A DNA stretch of 10,483 nt, from the NCBI GenBank assembly GCA_026785875.1, contig JAJAZF010000460.1:1-10483 (forward strand), given 5' to 3'. A program made the translations under genes and the position numbers. The notes under the pieces were generated by a model that made no database searches, was not told where the DNA came from, and saw nothing but the letters and a program-made list of their open reading frames with translations. This document shows, piece after piece, positions 6,627 to 10,483 of the stretch. Numbering within the stretch: position 1 is the stretch's first letter; each line of letters opens with the position of its first letter. Source of the stretch: Chamaesiphon sp. (lineage in GTDB: Bacteria; Cyanobacteriota; Cyanobacteriia; Cyanobacteriales; Chamaesiphonaceae).

Positions 6627-7100
6627 GTGTTTGAAATGGTGAGCTATAAAAAGTTTCGCGATACGCCCAGCGTGCGTTTCTTTGATATTACTGTCCCTGA
6701 GTCCAATGTGCGTGACTTGGTAGTCCATCAAGGTCCTGCAATCAGCCCGCCTGATAGCGATCGAGGTTACTGGCAGTTTTATCTCCACCCGCACCAGGAA
6801 GACAATCTCTTGGCGATCGCGGGAGGGAGGACATTTTATCTAGTCAATTTTACCTGGAATTATCCATATCATATAGTGCGGTTGGAGACCGATCGCGAGA
6901 TTTTGCGGATTCCCCGGGGTACCTTCCATCGTTCTGTTTCCGATAAAAATGGCTCGACGGTGATGAATCAAGCCGTACGGGACGTAGAAGCTACTGTAGC
7001 CAGCGAGTTTCGTGTCTACAATAGTGGCACGATTCCACGTTTATTAAGGGTGACATCGACATCGGCACCATTACCAAAATTACATGGTTTTCAGTGGTGA
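6627..7100 (+). CDS. Small cupin-fold protein of unknown function
   Basis: A 157-residue soluble protein with one cupin domain. Cupin motif 1 is visible at 47-67 (G47, H54-P-H56, E58, G66-G67 in GYWQFYLHPHQEDNLLAIAG), and motif 2 at 96-101 as PRGTFH, giving the P-x-G-x2-H pattern. Two histidines of motif 1 and H101 of motif 2 could bind a metal ion. The cupin superfamily covers enzymes, sugar-binding and storage proteins, and the sequence alone does not indicate a substrate. The start is GTG 6627, with GAGG seven bases upstream; ATG 6636 is an alternative but worse placed. It follows a decayed TPR gene on the other strand and precedes a hairpin, so it is probably transcribed alone. No signal peptide or membrane segment is seen. 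Confidence 0.8.
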   Translation: MFEMVSYKKFRDTPSVRFFDITVPESNVRDLVVHQGPAISPPDSDRGYWQFYLHPHQEDNLLAIAGGRTFYLVNFTWNYPYHIVRLETDREILRIPRGTFHRSVSDKNGSTVMNQAVRDVEATVASEFRVYNSGTIPRLLRVTSTSAPLPKLHGFQW

Positions 7101-7109
7101 TAATAAATA

Positions 7110-7160
7110 ATCATCAGGACGATCGAAGCTAGGTAGCCGAGGCGATCTAGCTTTGATGAT
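7110..7160 (+). terminator. Two-part stem-loop after the cupin gene
   Basis: The inner stem AAGCTAG (7126-7132) pairs with CTAGCTT (7147-7153) across a 14-base loop. The outer stem ATCATCA (7110-7116) pairs with TGATGAT (7154-7160), with a 9-base bulge on the left side. Fourteen paired bases ten bases after the stop codon suggest a transcription end or mRNA-protecting structure. The following tract (GACTTTACTT) is only weakly T-rich, so intrinsic termination is uncertain. Confidence 0.45.
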
Positions 7161-7249
7161 GACTTTACTTGACTGGAGTCAGCGGTTCACCAAAGCGGAG
7201 CGCGCTCCTAAAGACATTTTCATTAATAATCTCCGTTATGCCAATTTAA

Positions 7250-8293
7250 ATGGTATTGAAAGCTGTCTGGTTGACTAATGTTGATAGTCAAGTAATGAAT
7301 TCTCGCGCCAATTTGGCGGAGGGATTGCAGCGTTTGGCAGAGTTGGGATTTAATACTATTTATCCGGCGGTATGGCAACGAGGATATACTTTATATCCGA
7401 GTGCAGTAGCTCAGGAATTAACGGGAGCCTATGTATTACCCAACAGTCCCTTTGTGGGGCGAGATCTATTAGCCGAAATCATTGAGTTGGCGCAACCGTT
7501 GGCAATTCGGGTAATTCCGTGGTTTGAGTATGGGTTGATGGTACCGCCACAATCTGCGATCGCACGTCAATATCCAGAGTTACTTAGTCTAGACATACAT
7601 GGAAATATCCAGCGGATTCAAGGTGCTAATGGCAAGCAAGATCCAAATGCTTGGTTAAATCCCTGTCGCGATCGAGTGCGTAAATTTATCATCGATCTCA
7701 TTGCTGATGTTGTCAATAGATATCCGGTAGCAGGGATTCAATTAGATGACCATTTTTCGGTTCCGGTGGAGCTAGGTTACGATCTATTTACTCAGCAGTT
7801 ATTTCAACAGGATCGTTGCCCTCATATTAACTGGAATGATTGGAGAGCGGGACAGTTAACAGAGTTATTAACTGAAATTGTCAGTTCGGTAAAATCGATC
7901 CGGCGCGATTGTATCGTTTCGATTTCTCCCAATCCATTAAGCTTTTCCAAGCGTCGTTATTTGGTAGATTGGCAGCAGTGGGCTGAGTTAGGTTTAATTG
8001 ATGAGTTGGTACTGCAAGTTTATCGCGACAGATTAGATGTATTCATCGGCGAACTTACTAAGCCTGAAGTCAGAGCGATTCAAACAAAAATTCCCACGCT
8101 AATTGGGATACTCGCAGGCTTGAAGACTCGATCGATCTCTAGTGAGATGATTAAAGCACAAATCGATATAATTATTGTAAACCAATTTGGGGGATACTCT
8201 TGTTTCTTCTATGAAACTGTTTTAAACCAACAACTATCGCCCACATTAGTGAGTAGAAACAAAGCGCAATTAATCGATATCTTCAGCGGTTGA
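7250..8293 (+). CDS. GHL10/DUF187-type glycoside hydrolase-like protein
   Basis: A 347-residue protein of the glycosyl-hydrolase-like 10 family (PF02638 type), a TIM-barrel fold. Seen: AVWLTNVDSQV at the N-terminus (barrel strand 1), FNTIYPAVWQRGYTLYPS (34-51), VIPWFEYGL (88-96), AWLNP (134-138), GIQLDDHFSVP (162-172), SISPNP (224-229) and LVLQVYRD (253-260). E93 and the D166-D167 pair are the likely acid/base and nucleophile or substrate-binding residues, by analogy with related families; the sugar is unknown. Related proteins act on polysaccharide or cell wall material and often carry a signal peptide. This one starts directly at the barrel, with an in-frame stop at 7247 just before the ATG, so it appears cytoplasmic unless N-terminally shortened. 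No clear ribosome site precedes it. It is separated from the downstream peptidase by 104 bases, so co-transcription is possible. Confidence 0.88.
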   Translation: MVLKAVWLTNVDSQVMNSRANLAEGLQRLAELGFNTIYPAVWQRGYTLYPSAVAQELTGAYVLPNSPFVGRDLLAEIIELAQPLAIRVIPWFEYGLMVPPQSAIARQYPELLSLDIHGNIQRIQGANGKQDPNAWLNPCRDRVRKFIIDLIADVVNRYPVAGIQLDDHFSVPVELGYDLFTQQLFQQDRCPHINWNDWRAGQLTELLTEIVSSVKSIRRDCIVSISPNPLSFSKRRYLVDWQQWAELGLIDELVLQVYRDRLDVFIGELTKPEVRAIQTKIPTLIGILAGLKTRSISSEMIKAQIDIIIVNQFGGYSCFFYETVLNQQLSPTLVSRNKAQLIDIFSG

Positions 8294-8397
8294 CAATCGA
8301 TCGTCAATAATGGGGACTCGATCGGTTAGAATCCTTGTAAGCGAGATTTAGTCGGTACGATTTTGCCGATCGCTATTACACTTTACATCGATCGAAA

Positions 8398-10317
8398 ATG
8401 CAACTAGCTCCCTTTGGTTCCTGGACATCGCCGATTACTGCTGATGCGATCGTGGCTGATAGTATTGGGCTGAGTTCTATTGTCTTAGATGGGACAGATA
8501 TTTATTGGTTGGAGTCTCGTCCCCAAGAAGCAGGGCGCAGTGTCATCGTTAGGCGCACCACAGATGGGACGACTACCGATATCACGCCGCCAGAATATAA
8601 TGTCCGAAATCGCGTTCATGAGTACGGCGGCGCACCTTATACAGTCGTCGATGAGCGGGTTTATTTTAGTAACAATAGCGATAATTGTTTGTACGTTCAG
8701 GATTTACGGACACCGAATCGAGTTCGTCAACTTAGCCACGATCGGAATAAAAGATATGCCGATTTGACGATCGATCCGCGTCATCAGCGATTGATTTGCG
8801 TCCAGGAGGAACATGATTCGGCGGACTTCGAGTCGTTAAATACGATCGTCAGTATCAATCTCACTAACCCTGATGATGTGTATGTTCTGGCAGGGGGTTG
8901 TGATTTTTATGCTGCGCCAAGATTGAGTCCTGATGGTACTAAATTAGCCTGGTTGAGTTGGAATCATCCCAATCTACCTTGGGATGGTACCAATCTCCAA
9001 ATGGCGACTGTTAATGATGGTTTTCTATCTGGACTAACACTGATTGCGGGTGGTGCGAATGAAGCGATCTTTCAACCTCAATGGTCTTCAGATAATACCT
9101 TATATTTCGTTAGCGATCGCACGGGCTGGGGCAATCTCTATCGCTGGAATAATGGGACGGTTACGCCTGTGTATGAGTTGGCGGCTGAATTTGGGCTGCC
9201 ACAATGGGTATTTGGGATGTCTACATACGCACTAATTGGCAAGCATCGCATTGTCTGTACCTATAGTCAAAGTGGTGTCTGGTATCTCGCGCTGATTAAT
9301 ACCCTCAGTGGGCAGTTTACACCTCTGAATGTGCCTTATACTGACATCGCTGGTATTCGCGCGACTGGCAATTTAGTCGTCTGCTGTGCGGCTTCACCTA
9401 CCCAGACTAATGAAATTATTTCAATCGATCTCCTGACAGAATCCCGCCAAGTACTCCAAAGATCTAACAAATTAGATATCGATCCTGGCTATCTATCAAT
9501 ACCGCAATCGATCGAGTTTCCGACTACTGAGGGTACAGCATACGCTTTCTATTATCCACCTACCAACCAGGATTACCAAGCAGCTCCAGGCGAGAAACCC
9601 CCGCTCCTAGTCAAAAGTCATGGTGGTCCTACCGCCGCTACTTCCAATCAACTCAGCCTCAAAACCCAATATTGGACGAGTCGCGGTTTTGCAGTAGTAG
9701 ATGTCAATTATGGTGGGAGTACGGGTTATGGCAAAGCCTATCAGCACCGTCTCGATGGTAACTGGGGGATTGTCGATGTCGATGATTGTACCAATGCGGC
9801 ACTTTATTTGGTAGCACAGGATTTGGCTGATGTCGATCGATTGGCGATTTCTGGAGGTAGCGCGGGGGGGTATACTACCTTAGCCGCTCTGACTTTTGGG
9901 AATACTTTTAAAGCAGGGGCGAGTTATTATGGGGTGAGCGATTTAGCCGCACTAGCCAAAGATACTCACAAATTTGAATCGCGGTATCTCGACAGGTTAG
10001 TTGCACCATATCCAGCTAGTGCGAATATCTATCACGATCGATCGCCCCTGTATTTTACCGATCGATTGTCCTGTCCGATCGCTTTCTTCCAAGGATTGGA
10101 AGATAAAGTCGTACCGCCAAATCAAGCCGAAATGATGGTAGCCGCACTCAAAGCTAAAGGTATCCGCGTCGCTTATGTCACGTTCCCCACCGAGCAACAT
10201 GGTTTCCGCCAAGCAGCAAATATCAAACGCGCTCTGACTGGTGAATTCTATTTCTATGCTCAGATCTTTGGCTTCCAGCCAGCAGAAAACATCGAACCGA
10301 TCGAAATCTGCGGCTAA
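8398..10317 (+). CDS. S9 family peptidase (prolyl oligopeptidase type, acylaminoacyl-peptidase-like)
   Basis: A 639-residue serine peptidase that should cleave short peptides or release acylated or proline-flanked N-terminal residues in the cytoplasm. About 1-370 forms a beta-propeller, with VHEYGGAPY (73-81) and repeated strand motifs such as PRLSPDGTKLAWLSW. From about 375 an alpha/beta-hydrolase domain follows: SHGGP (407-411, oxyanion region), the nucleophile elbow GGSAGGY with S488, acid D569 in GLEDKVVPP, and H601 in TEQHGF. The triad is complete and the length is usual for the bacterial S9C-like group. No signal peptide or membrane segment is seen. ATG 8398 is the natural start, although its ribosome site is weak. 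A run of seven G at 9864-9870 lies exactly in the codons after the nucleophile. A stem-loop about 60 bases downstream may end the transcript. Confidence 0.95.
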   Translation: MQLAPFGSWTSPITADAIVADSIGLSSIVLDGTDIYWLESRPQEAGRSVIVRRTTDGTTTDITPPEYNVRNRVHEYGGAPYTVVDERVYFSNNSDNCLYVQDLRTPNRVRQLSHDRNKRYADLTIDPRHQRLICVQEEHDSADFESLNTIVSINLTNPDDVYVLAGGCDFYAAPRLSPDGTKLAWLSWNHPNLPWDGTNLQMATVNDGFLSGLTLIAGGANEAIFQPQWSSDNTLYFVSDRTGWGNLYRWNNGTVTPVYELAAEFGLPQWVFGMSTYALIGKHRIVCTYSQSGVWYLALINTLSGQFTPLNVPYTDIAGIRATGNLVVCCAASPTQTNEIISIDLLTESRQVLQRSNKLDIDPGYLSIPQSIEFPTTEGTAYAFYYPPTNQDYQAAPGEKPPLLVKSHGGPTAATSNQLSLKTQYWTSRGFAVVDVNYGGSTGYGKAYQHRLDGNWGIVDVDDCTNAALYLVAQDLADVDRLAISGGSAGGYTTLAALTFGNTFKAGASYYGVSDLAALAKDTHKFESRYLDRLVAPYPASANIYHDRSPLYFTDRLSCPIAFFQGLEDKVVPPNQAEMMVAALKAKGIRVAYVTFPTEQHGFRQAANIKRALTGEFYFYAQIFGFQPAENIEPIEICG

Positions 10318-10364
10318 CTCACATTTTGCATCAGAGCATAGATACTAGTAAAAGCGTAGATCCA

Positions 10365-10415
10365 GGGTACCCACAAGGGGCACCCCTACAGTTTTAATTG
10401 TGTAGTGGTGCTCCT
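10365..10415. repeat. Long imperfect stem-loop, dispersed-repeat-like
   Basis: AGGGGCACCCCTACA (10376-10390) pairs with TGTAGTGGTGCTCCT (10401-10415) over 15 positions: 13 Watson-Crick pairs, one G-U and one mismatch, with a 10-base loop GTTTTAATTG. An alternative hairpin joins GGGTACC (10365-10371) to GGCACCC (10379-10385). The GGGTACCC...GGGGCACCCC wording resembles a GC-rich repeat found between genes in many cyanobacteria. It may serve as the terminator of the S9 peptidase gene; no long T-run follows. From 10416 to the window end I see no supported feature. Confidence 0.6.
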
Positions 10416-10483
10416 GAATTCGTCTAAGGTCTGCCAGTCATTTTAGAAACCTTCCGAGTTCCAGGCGGAAAGCTGAGTAAAAC

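Noticed and set aside
8290..8332. TTGACA and TAGAAT as a promoter for the peptidase gene
   Set aside because: The boxes are 31 bases apart, far from the required 16-18.
10424..10483. Minus-strand frame open from the window end to TAG, as the end of a further gene
   Set aside because: Only 19 codons are visible, with no recognisable motif and no support over the other frames.

Overview
The window is chromosomal DNA from a cyanobacterium. The palindrome GCGATCGC (HIP1) occurs at least six times (200, 1344, 1779, 6813, 7556 and 9113), where chance predicts well under one, and CGATCG cores are abundant. Two heptanucleotide tandem repeats of the cyanobacterial STRR kind are present. The protein set also fits: a group 2 sigma factor, a DUF445 membrane protein, a GHL10-type hydrolase and an S9 peptidase, all in forms usual for cyanobacteria. 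The genus cannot be settled from the sequence. All intact genes are on the plus strand. Wide spacers hold repeats and decayed genes, so this is a loosely packed genome.

Layout. 2-1231: the 3' part of an Lhr-like superfamily II helicase cut by the window edge. 1232-1496: a spacer with a perfect 9-bp inverted repeat. 1497-3008: a second, XPB/type III Res-like DEVH helicase. 3009-3040: heptamer repeat, then a promoter-like site. 3254-4486: DUF445 membrane protein. 4487-4955: a spacer with a second heptamer repeat, a hairpin with a T-run, and a 70-codon open frame without a start codon that ends 55 bases before the next gene. 4956-5936: group 2 sigma factor. 5937-6626: a spacer holding a decayed TPR gene on the minus strand, followed by a possible promoter. 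6627-7100: small cupin. 7110-7160: hairpin. 7250-8293: GHL10-like glycoside hydrolase. 8398-10317: S9 prolyl-oligopeptidase-type peptidase. 10318-10483: a spacer with a long stem-loop.

How the genes relate. The two helicases are the only pair that suggests a shared system. Lhr-like helicases of this shape are partners in BREX type 2 (BrxHI) and TerY-P-associated loci, so the left edge may be the tail of a defence or genome-maintenance module that continues outside the window. This is inference. The other genes look like independent housekeeping or accessory genes, each with its own spacer. I did not find a demonstrably new system. The best leads are the helicase pair, the two gene remnants, the divergent end of the sigma factor and the terminal stem-loop.
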